This document shows, one piece after another, positions 15,315 through 23,347 of a stretch of 64,000 nucleotides of DNA (position 1 is its first letter; each line of letters starts with the position of its first letter). The notes below the pieces were generated by a model. The model had not been told where the DNA came from and did no database searches. It saw only the letters and a program-made list of their open reading frames with translations. Source of the stretch: Solirubrobacteraceae bacterium (GTDB lineage Bacteria > Actinomycetota > Thermoleophilia > Solirubrobacterales > Solirubrobacteraceae); NCBI GenBank assembly GCA_025449845.1, contig JANWIP010000013.1, forward strand, positions 60,494 through 124,493, read 5' to 3'. The position numbers and the translations under genes are program-made.

Positions 15315-16949
15315 TCAGCCAGCGTAGTACCGCGGTTTGTGTGAGGGGCAGTAGTTCTTAGCCCCGGCCGCGTAGGGATTGCCGATGCGTACCCAGATGC
15401 CCGTGCCGTCGCCGAGCGTCACGCAAGGCGGCACCTTGTTCTTACCGATCACTTCGTGGTCGAGCACGGCGATGATGTTGCTGACTTCGGTTGACTGGCC
15501 GGCCGAGGAGAAATGCAGGCCCGCGATCGTGGCCAGCGGCAGCATGCCTTCTTCAAAGGGCCCCTCGTTGGGGGCTTCCGAGGGCACCATCAGGATGCCC
15601 TGCTCGCCGGACTTCTTTAGTTCGCGCAGCATGCCCAGAACGTTGCCCTTGCGTTCGGGGGCGGCGGGCAGCAGATAGCCTTCGTTGGAGTAGAGCGTCA
15701 TGGTGTTGGGCTGATCTTTCGCGCTCTGGATCGCCTGAGGCAGGGAGATCCTCCAGATTCCGCCCACGCCGAAGCTGGTGGCCAAGGTGTTGGCGAGGAC
15801 CACTACGCCAAGCGCTGTCACCGCCGCCAGGCGCCCCCAGCGTGGCAGTCGCACGATCCAGAAACTCCCGAACATGGCAAAGTAGACAAGCATCGACATG
15901 CCGTAGCGGTTGTCATGGACGAAGGTCTGGGTAAGTCCAAACCAGGCCACGAACGCGCCGATTATCAGCTCGGGAGCAAATGGACTGACCCAGCGTCGGC
16001 GTATGAACCCCACGATCGTCCATACCCCGCCCACAGCCGCGAACAGGAACAGGGGCAGGAAGATCACGGTGCCGAGGAAGCTCCACGCGTACCACTGGAG
16101 GTTTTCGCTGGAGAAGCGCGGGGGAGCTAGCGGGGTCTTGCCAATCGTCCCGGAGTTGGCGGCGCCGGTGCCGATTTCGCGTACCTGCGTGAAATCGCTC
16201 AGGTACCAGGGCCCCGCAACCACGCCCACTACCAGGCCAAAGGCCAGCAGACCCCGCCAGTTGCGCCAGCCACCGCGCACGAACGTGACCGCCAGCGGAC
16301 CGATGACGAATAGCGCCAGTGACTCCTTGGTCAACATGCCAAGGCTCACGGCTACACCCGCCAAGACGCAGTAGCGCAGATCTTTGAAGTACCTCGTGGC
16401 GAGGATCAGCCACACCGATACTGCCGCCATCGCGGCCTGCGGCGCATCGAGCATCGCGATATGGAACAGCGAGGCGATCAGCGGCGATCCGAGCGCGAAT
16501 ACCACCGCGAGCAGGCCGACCCGGGGGCCGAATGCCAGTCTGCCCAGCTGATAGCAGCCGAGCGCCAGCAGCGGTACGAAGAAGAGGTTCAAGGCAATCA
16601 CGACCGACTGCACGCTGAGACCGCCGAAATAGAGGCCGATTGAAGCGATCAGGTACAGCAGCGGGGGGTACTGGATGTGTGGCCCGAGCGCCTTTGAGAA
16701 GTCGCCTACCTTGAGCTCTTCGAAGACTTCAATCGAGACCTCCAGGTGGAAGCCCGCATCCGAGATCGGCACGCTGCGATCTTGGATCGTCCACCACACG
16801 TGCAGGGCCAGGAACAGCGCCGTGGCACCGATGGCCACCCACGCCTCCGTCGACCAGCTCTGGACCCACTGCGACAGCGACCATCTGGGAGTGGTATTGG
16901 CGCGCGGCCGGGCGGCCCTCGATCTGCGTATGCGGGCATCGACCGCCAC
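15315..16949 (-). CDS. Membrane glycosyltransferase, GT39/ArnT-like
   Basis: Integral membrane protein of about 544 residues with roughly ten or more hydrophobic segments. After the first one (WVAIGATALFLALHVWW) comes the loop SDAGFHLEVSIEVFEEL, whose acidic residues sit where GT39/ArnT/PMT-type enzymes have their catalytic Asp/Glu. HIQYPPLLYLIASIGLY and HIAMLDAPQAAMAA are also typical. These enzymes use polyprenyl-phosphate sugars as donors at the outer face of the membrane. The last 150 residues are a soluble extracytoplasmic domain. I prefer GTG 16949; TTG 16988 is an upstream in-frame alternative and neither has a clear ribosome site. Acceptor unknown. Confidence 0.75.
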   Translation of the reverse strand: MAVDARIRRSRAARPRANTTPRWSLSQWVQSWSTEAWVAIGATALFLALHVWWTIQDRSVPISDAGFHLEVSIEVFEELKVGDFSKALGPHIQYPPLLYLIASIGLYFGGLSVQSVVIALNLFFVPLLALGCYQLGRLAFGPRVGLLAVVFALGSPLIASLFHIAMLDAPQAAMAAVSVWLILATRYFKDLRYCVLAGVAVSLGMLTKESLALFVIGPLAVTFVRGGWRNWRGLLAFGLVVGVVAGPWYLSDFTQVREIGTGAANSGTIGKTPLAPPRFSSENLQWYAWSFLGTVIFLPLFLFAAVGGVWTIVGFIRRRWVSPFAPELIIGAFVAWFGLTQTFVHDNRYGMSMLVYFAMFGSFWIVRLPRWGRLAAVTALGVVVLANTLATSFGVGGIWRISLPQAIQSAKDQPNTMTLYSNEGYLLPAAPERKGNVLGMLRELKKSGEQGILMVPSEAPNEGPFEEGMLPLATIAGLHFSSAGQSTEVSNIIAVLDHEVIGKNKVPPCVTLGDGTGIWVRIGNPYAAGAKNYCPSHKPRYYAG

Positions 16950-17080
16950 CGGGCAAAGGTAGCCCGAAAGCAGGGGCCTCGCAAACAATCAGAACTCTTC
17001 GTCTCTATCAGCCGCCCATGGAGACTCGTCCGCGCCAGGGTGCGGTTCGGTCGCGCCGATCGACGGTGGGTCGCTGCAGC

Positions 17081-17959
17081 TCAGGCGCGCAGGATCTGCA
17101 CGGCCAGCTCGGCCACCTCGGTGGGGGTGCGCCCGACACGCACGCCCTGCGCTTCAAGTGCCTGCGCCTTCGCCGCGGCGGTGCCGGCGGAGCCCGAGAC
17201 GATCGCCCCGGCGTGGCCCATCTGCTTGCCGGCGGGCGCTGTGAAGCCGGCGATGTAAGCAACCACGGGCTTTGAGACGTGCTCGGCGATGTACTCCGCG
17301 GCCTCCTCCTCGGCGCTGCCGCCGATCTCGCCGGAGAGCACGATCAGCTCCGTCTGCTCATCGCCCTGGAAGAGCTCCAGCACGTCAACGAAGGAGGAGC
17401 CCGGCACGGGGTCTCCGCCGATGCCCACGATCGAGCTGCAACCGAAGCCGGCCTGGGCGATCTCATTGCCGATCTGGTAGGTCAAGGTGCCTGAGCGCGA
17501 AACGACGCCAACGTTTCCGTCTTTGAAGAACGAGGCCGGGATGATGCCCACGTTGGCCTTGCCCGGCGAGAGGATGCCGGGGCAGTTGGGGCCGATCAGG
17601 CGAGTGCCCGGATAGTCGCGCTTGAGCGTGTTGTAGACCCGCAGCTCGTCGTGGGCTGGGATGCCCTCGGTGATGGTGATCACAAGCCTCACGCCGGCGG
17701 CGGCCGCCTCAAGGATCGCGTCTGCGGCAAAGCGCGGGGGCACGAAGATCATTGCCGTGTTGGGCTCTGCCTGCTCCATCGCCTGCGCCCAGTCGTCGAA
17801 CACGGGTATACCCTCGACGTCCTGACCCCCCTTGCCGGGCGTCACGCCCCCCACCACATTGGTGCCGTAGGCGCGGTTGTTGAGCGTATGGAAGCTGCCC
17901 TCACGCCCCGTCACGCCGGCGACGGCCAGACGCGTATCGCTGTCGACGAGAACGGCCAT
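17081..17959 (-). CDS. sucD: Succinyl-CoA synthetase alpha subunit
   Basis: Alpha subunit (292 residues) of the TCA-cycle ligase that makes succinate and ATP or GTP from succinyl-CoA. Seen: the CoA-binding Rossmann region AVAGVTGREGSFHTLNN near the N-terminus, GPNCPGILSPGKANVGI near residue 120, SRSGTLTYQIGNEIAQAG, and the phosphohistidine in KQMGHAGAIVSGSAGTA near residue 247. It pairs with sucC, immediately upstream on the same strand. ATG 17959 matches the family start. Between the sucC stop and this start lie two extra copies of the junction, so translation probably passes through a short coupled frame. Confidence 0.96.
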   Translation of the reverse strand: MAVLVDSDTRLAVAGVTGREGSFHTLNNRAYGTNVVGGVTPGKGGQDVEGIPVFDDWAQAMEQAEPNTAMIFVPPRFAADAILEAAAAGVRLVITITEGIPAHDELRVYNTLKRDYPGTRLIGPNCPGILSPGKANVGIIPASFFKDGNVGVVSRSGTLTYQIGNEIAQAGFGCSSIVGIGGDPVPGSSFVDVLELFQGDEQTELIVLSGEIGGSAEEEAAEYIAEHVSKPVVAYIAGFTAPAGKQMGHAGAIVSGSAGTAAAKAQALEAQGVRVGRTPTEVAELAVQILRA

Positions 17960-18038
17960 CAGGCGGACGCTCCCTTGCTGTCGAAGGGGATGGCCATCAG
18001 GCAAGCGCTCCCCTTGTCGTCGAAGAGAACGGTCATCA
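17957..18038 (-). repeat. Tandem stop/start junction repeat between sucC and sucD, period 38/39
   Basis: On the minus strand the TGATG overlap of the sucC stop and an ATG (18036) recurs at 17997 and 17959, spacing 39 and 38. The repeated starts read MTVLFDD, MAIPFDS and finally MAVLVDS, the genuine sucD N-terminus. The bases before each ATG copy the sucC end (GGAGCG...GCC TGATG). From 18036 the frame runs through the second copy and stops at the TGA that overlaps the sucD start, so the total offset, 77, is 2 modulo 3 and coupling to sucD is kept. Confidence 0.85.
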
Positions 18039-19193
18039 GGCGGGCGCTCCCGACTTGGCAGCCAGCTCCACGACCAGCTCCGCAGCCTCGTTCATCGTCC
18101 GCGCAGGGTGCACATTGGGCAGCGAGGCCTCCTTCAGCAACTCGCGGCCCGCCACGTCATTGGTGCCATCCAGGCGCACCACGAAAGGCACGTCAGGCTG
18201 GATCTCGCCGAACGCCGCGATCAGTCCCTTGGCGACCTCGTCGCAACGGGTGATGCCCCCAAAGATGTTGAACAGCACCGCTTTGACCGCTTCGTTCTCG
18301 AGGATCAATTCCACGGCCTGCTTGATCTTGGCGGCGTCCGAACCGCCGCCCGCGTCGAGGAAGTTGGCGGGCTTGCCGCCGGCCTGGGCCACCACGTCGA
18401 GCGTGCTCATCACAAGCCCCGCGCCGTTGCCGAGGATGCCGATATCGCCGTCGAGCTTGACGTACTGCACGCCCTGTTCCCGCGCCCGCACCTCGATCGG
18501 GTCTTCGTTCTCGGTGTCCGAGAGGTCCTGGTTCTCGGGGTGGCGGTAGAGCGCGTTGCCGTCCAGCGAGACCTTCGCGTCCAGCGCCTTGACCTGACGC
18601 TGCGGCGTGACGATCAGCGGGTTGATCTCCGCCAGCGTCGCGTCCTCCTTGATCCACACCTCATACAGCGCCACCAGCGCGTCGGCGACGCCTTCGATCA
18701 CATCGGCGTCGGCCTTGCCCTCGGTTGCGATTCGCACCGCCTCCTCGCGTGACAGGCCCTTCAGGGCGTCCACGTGATGGCGGATCAGCTTCTCGGGGGT
18801 CTGCTCGGCCACCTCTTCGATGTCAACGCCGCCCTCGATACTGAACATCACCAGCGGGGCCTTGGCCGAGCGATCGAGCAGCACCGAGGCGTAGTACTCG
18901 GTGGCGATGTCGCTGGCGTGCTCGATCCATAGTGTGCGTACCAAGTGGCCGTGGATGTCCATCCCAAGGATGTTGCCGGCGTGCTCACGTGCCTCATCCT
19001 CGTTGTCCGCCAGCTTCACGCCGCCGGCCTTGCCGCGGCCGCCGATCAGCACCTGCGCCTTGACCACCACCGGGTAGCCGACCTCGCCGGCAGCCGTGAC
19101 GGCGTCCTCCACGGTGGTGACCGCCTTTCCGGGCGACACCTCCAAGCCATGCCGGGCGAACAGCTGCTTGCCCTGATACTCCAACAGGTCCAT
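18036..19193 (-). CDS. sucC: Succinyl-CoA synthetase beta subunit
   Basis: Beta subunit of 385 residues with an N-terminal ATP-grasp domain and C-terminal ligase domain. Seen: MDLLEYQGKQLFARHG at the start, VKAQVLIGGRGKAGGVKLA near 45-63 (nucleotide binding), EINPLIVTPQRQVKALDAKVSLDGNAL near 192-218 (metal ligands), and the C-terminal GNGAGLVMSTLDVV and NIFGGITRCDEVAKG motifs. Length and start fit the family. It is transcribed leftward into sucD and is divergent from the HAD gene at 19279, with 85 bp between. Confidence 0.96.
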   Translation of the reverse strand: MDLLEYQGKQLFARHGLEVSPGKAVTTVEDAVTAAGEVGYPVVVKAQVLIGGRGKAGGVKLADNEDEAREHAGNILGMDIHGHLVRTLWIEHASDIATEYYASVLLDRSAKAPLVMFSIEGGVDIEEVAEQTPEKLIRHHVDALKGLSREEAVRIATEGKADADVIEGVADALVALYEVWIKEDATLAEINPLIVTPQRQVKALDAKVSLDGNALYRHPENQDLSDTENEDPIEVRAREQGVQYVKLDGDIGILGNGAGLVMSTLDVVAQAGGKPANFLDAGGGSDAAKIKQAVELILENEAVKAVLFNIFGGITRCDEVAKGLIAAFGEIQPDVPFVVRLDGTNDVAGRELLKEASLPNVHPARTMNEAAELVVELAAKSGAPA

Positions 19194-19263
19194 GAGCGGC
19201 GCGGGACTTTAGCGAAATGGAGCCCCACCCGCCCCCGCACTGCGTCCGTAGGCGCAGGAAGGG

Positions 19264-19269
19264 CATAAT
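19264..19269 (+). promoter_or_regulatory. Possible -10 box of a leaderless HAD-gene transcript
   Basis: CATAAT ends 9 bases before ATG 19279 and lies within a small palindrome (GGGCA TAA TGCCC, 19261-19273). No good ribosome site is present at normal distance. That combination is common for leaderless actinobacterial mRNAs. No convincing -35 box is seen. Confidence 0.35.
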
Positions 19270-19278
19270 GCCCAACTC

Positions 19279-19959
19279 ATGGCTCTTCCAAAAAACGTCA
19301 CCTTCGTCACCTTCGATGTCTACGGCACCTTGATCGACTGGGAGTCGGGCATCCTCGAAGCCTTCACCAAGGAGGCTGCCCGCGAGGGCTTCGATCTCGA
19401 TCCCAGCCTCGTGCTGCCGCTCTTTCACGAGATCTCCCGCGAAGTCGAGAGCGGCTCCTATGAGCTCTATGCGGAGGTGCTGCGGCGCACCGCTGTTGAG
19501 ATCGCCAAGCGCATCGAGTGGCCGCTGGAACCATCTCGCTCCAACTTTCTGCCGGACTCCGTACAGCGCTGGAAGCCCTTCAAGGAAAGCTCCACGCAGC
19601 TGCCCAAGCTCGCCAAGAAGTACTCCCTGGGGCTGCTCTCCAACATCGACGACAAGCTGCTCGGTCAGACCCGCCGTCACATTCCGATCGACTTCGATCT
19701 GGTCGTCACCGCTCAGCAGGTGCGCTCCTACAAGCCCGACGCCGCGCATTTCACCGAGTGCGCGCGGCGCATGGGCACCAAGAAGGGCTGGGTGCACATC
19801 GCCTCCAGCTACTACCACGATGTGGCGCCTTGCATCAAGGCGCGTGTGCCCGTGATCTGGGTCAACCGCAACAAAGAGGTCCTCGAGTCGAGCCAGAAAA
19901 AGCCCACCGCCGAGGTCGCCACCTTGCGCGAGGCGGCCAAGCTGCTCGGCATCGCCTAG
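19279..19959 (+). CDS. HAD-superfamily hydrolase, haloacid-dehalogenase type II-like
   Basis: Cytosolic hydrolase of 226 residues. Motif I is TFDVYGTLIDWESG, with the nucleophilic aspartate near residue 13. Motif II is LGLLSNIDD, motif III the lysine in VRSYKPD, and motif IV HIASSYYHDVAPC. The helical cap between motifs I and II and the overall length fit L-2-haloacid dehalogenases and related phosphatases (HAD-I). Substrate unknown. It is followed by the short coupled repeats that lead into the metallo-hydrolase gene, so the two are probably co-expressed. Confidence 0.8.
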   Translation: MALPKNVTFVTFDVYGTLIDWESGILEAFTKEAAREGFDLDPSLVLPLFHEISREVESGSYELYAEVLRRTAVEIAKRIEWPLEPSRSNFLPDSVQRWKPFKESSTQLPKLAKKYSLGLLSNIDDKLLGQTRRHIPIDFDLVVTAQQVRSYKPDAAHFTECARRMGTKKGWVHIASSYYHDVAPCIKARVPVIWVNRNKEVLESSQKKPTAEVATLREAAKLLGIA

Positions 19960-19981
19960 GTAGCGCTGCGGGGCTTGAGCG

Positions 19982-20045
19982 GTGAGGCAGTCTCCGCTGA
20001 AGGCTGGGCCGTGAAGGCCGTCTCTGCCGAAAGGGCTGCATTGTG
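19982..20045 (+). repeat. Tandem stop/start junction repeat, periods 29 and 32
   Basis: GTG starts at 19982, 20011 and 20043 each follow or form a GTGA overlap. The first mini-frame reads MRQSPLKAGP, the second MKAVSAERAAL; each stops on the next GTGA. The third start is the real gene, MRAVSLHPDV, which the second mini-frame imitates. The spacings 29 and 32 differ, yet both are 2 modulo 3. Confidence 0.8.
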
Positions 20046-20888
20046 AGGGCTGTCTCTCTACACCCTGACGTCATTCTCCTCACAAGCCAGTTCTGGCAGA
20101 CGACCTGCACGATCGTTCGTGCAGGGGAGGAGTGTTTTGTGATCGACTCGCCGATCCTGCCCGAGGAGCTGGATGCGCTGCCCGCTGTGCTTGAGCAGGC
20201 TGGCATAGAGGGTGGCGCAGTCGGCCGAAGGCCGGCGAGCCGGGCCCCTCGTCATTTCCAATCACGCCTCAGTGGGCTGCTCGCCACACATGGAGACTGG
20301 GACCACCTGTTGGGCCGCGTTGCCTTCCCCGAGGCCTCGCTGGGCTGCGCGCAGAGCACCTCACAGCGTCTGCTTGGCGCGCCGGGGGAGGCCCAGCGGG
20401 AGCTGCGCGCCTTCGATGAGGAGTACTACCTCCAGCGCCAGCCGCTGATGCTCGGGCAGCTGCAGGAGCTTCCCGTCCCCGGACGGCTGGCGATCGGCCC
20501 GCACGAGCTGGAGCTGCATCCGGCCGCCGGGCACACCTGCGACGGCATGGCCATCTGGATCCCTTGGGCCAGGGTGCTGGTGGCTGGCGACTACCTCTCG
20601 GCGATCGAGATCCCCTTCTTCGGCGAAGGCCGCGGCACGCTCAACGCCTATCAGGCCACATTGCAGCGGCTGCGGCCGCTGGTGCAGACAGCCGCTTATG
20701 TCGTGCCCGGCCATGGGCCCGCGCTGAATGGCGAACGGGCGCTCGCCTTGCTGGAGGAGGACCTTGCCTACCTGAGTTCGCTGGCGGAGCACGGCGCCGA
20801 TGCGCAGTTGCCCGCCGCGCGGCGCACCGCGTCCCAGCGCCGGCTCCACTCCGAGAACCTGTCCGCACTCTCGTCCGCGCCTGGATAG
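20043..20888 (+). CDS. Metallo-beta-lactamase-fold hydrolase with an inserted repeat segment
   Basis: MBL-fold metal-dependent hydrolase of 281 residues. Seen: LLATHGDWDHLLGR near residue 80 (an HxDxDH variant of the metal site), HPAAGHTCDGMAIW near 160, VLVAGDYLS near 180 and YVVPGHGPALNG near 220. Between FVIDSPILPEELDALPAVLEQAGI and SGLLATHGDWDH there is a segment of about 20 residues (EGGAVGRRPASRAPRH...) that is out of character. It is encoded largely by the 43-bp repeat at 20208-20250. The reading frame is kept. Reaction unknown; glyoxalase II- or esterase-like activity is possible. It starts at GTG 20043, the last of a coupled series. Confidence 0.78.
   Translation: MRAVSLHPDVILLTSQFWQTTCTIVRAGEECFVIDSPILPEELDALPAVLEQAGIEGGAVGRRPASRAPRHFQSRLSGLLATHGDWDHLLGRVAFPEASLGCAQSTSQRLLGAPGEAQRELRAFDEEYYLQRQPLMLGQLQELPVPGRLAIGPHELELHPAAGHTCDGMAIWIPWARVLVAGDYLSAIEIPFFGEGRGTLNAYQATLQRLRPLVQTAAYVVPGHGPALNGERALALLEEDLAYLSSLAEHGADAQLPAARRTASQRRLHSENLSALSSAPG
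20208..20250 (+). repeat. 43-bp structured repeat element, copy 1 (inside a coding region)
   Basis: A 43-bp sequence beginning GAGGGTGGCGCAGTCGGC and ending CGAGCCGGGCCCCTC, within the metallo-hydrolase gene. Copy 2, at 32901-32943, matches at 40 of 43 positions. GTCGGC and the later GCCGGC can form a stem (one G-U pair) around a 5-base loop; in copy 2 the stem is GTCGGC/GCCGAC with perfect pairing. Confidence 0.75.
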
Positions 20889-20942
20889 GAGCCAAGCCGC
20901 GACCGTGGTGGCGAGCTGGGCTGCCCTCGCTGGCAGCGTCCG

Positions 20943-22724
20943 CTACACAGGATGGTAGTAGCGCGAGATCTCCAGCAACTGGCTGAGCACATTGTGACCG
21001 AGGAACAGCATCACGATCGCTGCTCCTGCCACCGGGCCCCAGCGTTTCCCCGCGCCTCGCGCCGCCAGCGCCAGCAGGGCGCCGCCGAGGGCCAGCATCG
21101 GCAGGAAGTAGCGCGGCTCGGAATCCGCCAGGGAGAGCGTTGGGTAGGAGTCAAAGGAGGCTGCCGCCAACAGCCCCATCAGGCTCACCAGCATGAGCGC
21201 ATAGACGGAGAACTCGCCCACGCGACGGCGCAGCTCCCCGCGCTTTACAAACAGCTCACGCCCACAAAGGGCGGCGATTGCCGCGGTGGGGATCAAGGCC
21301 ACCTTGTAGACCCATCCGGGGAACGATGTCTCAAGCCAGTTGTAGCGCGCTACGAGCCCTTTGAACCACACGTGCCAGGGCGGGAAGATGCCCGGGAAAT
21401 CGCGCGTCATTCCCGGCAGGTGAGGTAGGTAGAACTGCCAGATATAGCTGAGCTCGGCTGGAATGTTGTGGCGTTCGGTGGTGGTCAGTGAGCCCGAGAT
21501 GATGCCCAGCAGCGGCTTGTGCGTGACGAGGTTCAATAGCAGGTACAGCAGCCCCGGACTGAGGGCGATGCCGCTTGCGAACGTGAGCGAGCGATATGCC
21601 TGGCGCCGCGAGACTCGTGCTGTGCGGATGGTCAGCAGGATCAGCCCCAGGACAACACCGCCAATCATCGCGATGAAGTTGACCTTGGTCAGGAAGCCCG
21701 TTGCCACCACTGCACCGATCGCGCAGGCGATGCCCGGCTCGAACCCGCGTCTGAAGGCTCGCGCGAAGCAGTAGAACAGCGCTGCACACACTGCAAACAG
21801 CAGCGCGTCGGGGTCCAGCGAGCCGCCGACGAAGCCCAATAGCGGCGATAGCGCTGCACTCAAGGCGCCTACCGTCCAAGCCCACTGCACCGCGGGCAGC
21901 GCCTCACGTATGAAGAGGAATACGAGCAGCACCGTGAGGCCGCTCAGGAGCGCTGATAGCAGCCGCATCAGCTCCAGGCGTCCGAGCAGGCTGCTCCCGG
22001 AGCCAAGCTCATAGGGGACTGTCTGAAGCGCGTAATACAGCGGCGGCTCGGAGGCTGCCACCCCGACGCTGCCATCGCCTTTGCGCGACAGGCCCGGCTG
22101 TGAGAGGTCGTGATCCAGGCGCGCGCGGCTCGCCCGGAAGGGGAGCGAGGGGTTGCCCGGGTCGAGGATCACTTCCCCGAATCCCAGATCGTTCATCGCC
22201 GCCAGCTCCTCGGGCGAGAAGTTTTCTTCGGAGGAGCCGTTGGGCAGGCTCCCGTTCTCGGCGAGCTGCTGAACGTATGCGAGGTGCGCCTGCTCGTCCG
22301 GGCCCTGTAGCGGCGGGATCAGGATCGACCAGCACATCGCGTTGAGGATCGCGACGAGCGCACATATCCAGGCCGTCCGGGGGACCCCACGAATCGCTGC
22401 CCATACCCTATTCGGCTGGGTAGCGGCCCCCCGCGCCGTCCGCTTGGGGGACGCTCTGCGCTTGGCAGCGCGCAGCGGCTTGCCGGGCGCGGCGCGCGAG
22501 GGCTTGCCGGGCGCGGCGCGCGAGGGCTTGCCAGGGGACTTGTCTGGCGGCTCGCCAGGTGGCTTGCGCAGCGCCTCGGCGGGCGCCTTGTGCGGTGCCT
22601 CGGCGGGCGGCTTGCGGGGCACGGTCTCCGTGCGTCCGTTGGCCTGCGACTTACGGCCCTTGCCTGGAGGCGCCGGTGCCTCCAGGGGCGCTTTGGGCGT
22701 CCTCGTGCTGGCGCGCTTGCTCAT
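20943..22724 (-). CDS. DUF2142-type polytopic membrane protein with Lys/Pro-rich N-terminus
   Basis: Membrane protein of 593 residues with about a dozen hydrophobic segments. The conserved loop after the first segment (PPLQGPDEQAHLAYVQQL) and DYDxQxxEPPLYY-like text (ASEPPLYYALQTVPYEL) fit DUF2142, a family of probable polyprenyl-sugar-dependent membrane glycosyltransferases. About 90 residues before the first membrane segment are low-complexity repeats of the type GKPSRAAP and KPPAEAP, strongly basic and presumably cytoplasmic. ATG 22724 overlaps the previous stop as ATGA, so it is coupled to the small membrane-protein gene and the GT2 gene. It probably builds cell-surface glycans. Confidence 0.78.
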   Translation of the reverse strand: MSKRASTRTPKAPLEAPAPPGKGRKSQANGRTETVPRKPPAEAPHKAPAEALRKPPGEPPDKSPGKPSRAAPGKPSRAAPGKPLRAAKRRASPKRTARGAATQPNRVWAAIRGVPRTAWICALVAILNAMCWSILIPPLQGPDEQAHLAYVQQLAENGSLPNGSSEENFSPEELAAMNDLGFGEVILDPGNPSLPFRASRARLDHDLSQPGLSRKGDGSVGVAASEPPLYYALQTVPYELGSGSSLLGRLELMRLLSALLSGLTVLLVFLFIREALPAVQWAWTVGALSAALSPLLGFVGGSLDPDALLFAVCAALFYCFARAFRRGFEPGIACAIGAVVATGFLTKVNFIAMIGGVVLGLILLTIRTARVSRRQAYRSLTFASGIALSPGLLYLLLNLVTHKPLLGIISGSLTTTERHNIPAELSYIWQFYLPHLPGMTRDFPGIFPPWHVWFKGLVARYNWLETSFPGWVYKVALIPTAAIAALCGRELFVKRGELRRRVGEFSVYALMLVSLMGLLAAASFDSYPTLSLADSEPRYFLPMLALGGALLALAARGAGKRWGPVAGAAIVMLFLGHNVLSQLLEISRYYHPV

Positions 22725-23347
22725 CGCAGATCTCTCACGAGCAGCCACGAGGTCAGCGCGGCCGCGCTCACCAGCAGCAGGAAGGGGACCACTACGATCA
22801 ATCCGCCGCCACCGATGTTCAGGCCGATGCGCCGCGCCGTCGGTGTCGCCAGCGACAGCCACGACTTGTTGTCGGGGCGCAGGTATTCGACGTTCATGCG
22901 TCCGGCCATCGGCGCTTTGCCGTTGATGGCCGGTGAGCTCCTCGTGTTCGTGCCGCGCACGTTCACCAATTGCCGGCGCTTTGCCAGCGTCGCGCAGACT
23001 TCCGCGTGGCTGTGGGTGCCCGTTACGCGGCTTACGGGGATCGTCACGACCGAGCCCGTCCAGCCGTAGCCGATCTGGCCTGTGCTCACCACCTGGCCGC
23101 CGGCGCGTGCCACCAGTTTGATCCTGGGGCCCAGCAGCGAGAGCATCGAGAGGCGGATCGCGGTGGTGCCCGCCGGGATTGTCTCTTCGCCCTGGCAGAT
23201 GGTGGCTGGCACCGAGGTGGCGCCGATTTCCCCTGACAGCGGCGTCCCGTCGGTGCCCGCCCGCACCAGTGGTGTGCGTGCAAGGCTCACACCGACGGCA
23301 ACGACGATCAGCGCCAGGCCGATGGCGATTGTGACCCGGATGCGCAC
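22721..23347 (-). CDS. Small membrane-anchored protein of the GT2/DUF2142 operon
   Basis: Protein of 208 residues that I do not recognise. It begins with a hydrophobic segment (VTIAIGLALIVVAVGVSLA, residues 5-23), then an extracytoplasmic domain of about 150 residues with two cysteines (TICQGEE, AEVCATL). It ends in a second membrane segment (GLIVVVPFLLLVSAAALTSWLLV). It starts at GTG 23347, whose first base is the last base of the TAG of the GT2 gene, and stops inside the ATGA of the DUF2142 gene. Both overlaps argue for coupled translation and a shared process; an accessory role in lipid-linked sugar transfer is inference. Confidence 0.65.
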   Translation of the reverse strand: MRIRVTIAIGLALIVVAVGVSLARTPLVRAGTDGTPLSGEIGATSVPATICQGEETIPAGTTAIRLSMLSLLGPRIKLVARAGGQVVSTGQIGYGWTGSVVTIPVSRVTGTHSHAEVCATLAKRRQLVNVRGTNTRSSPAINGKAPMAGRMNVEYLRPDNKSWLSLATPTARRIGLNIGGGGLIVVVPFLLLVSAAALTSWLLVRDLR

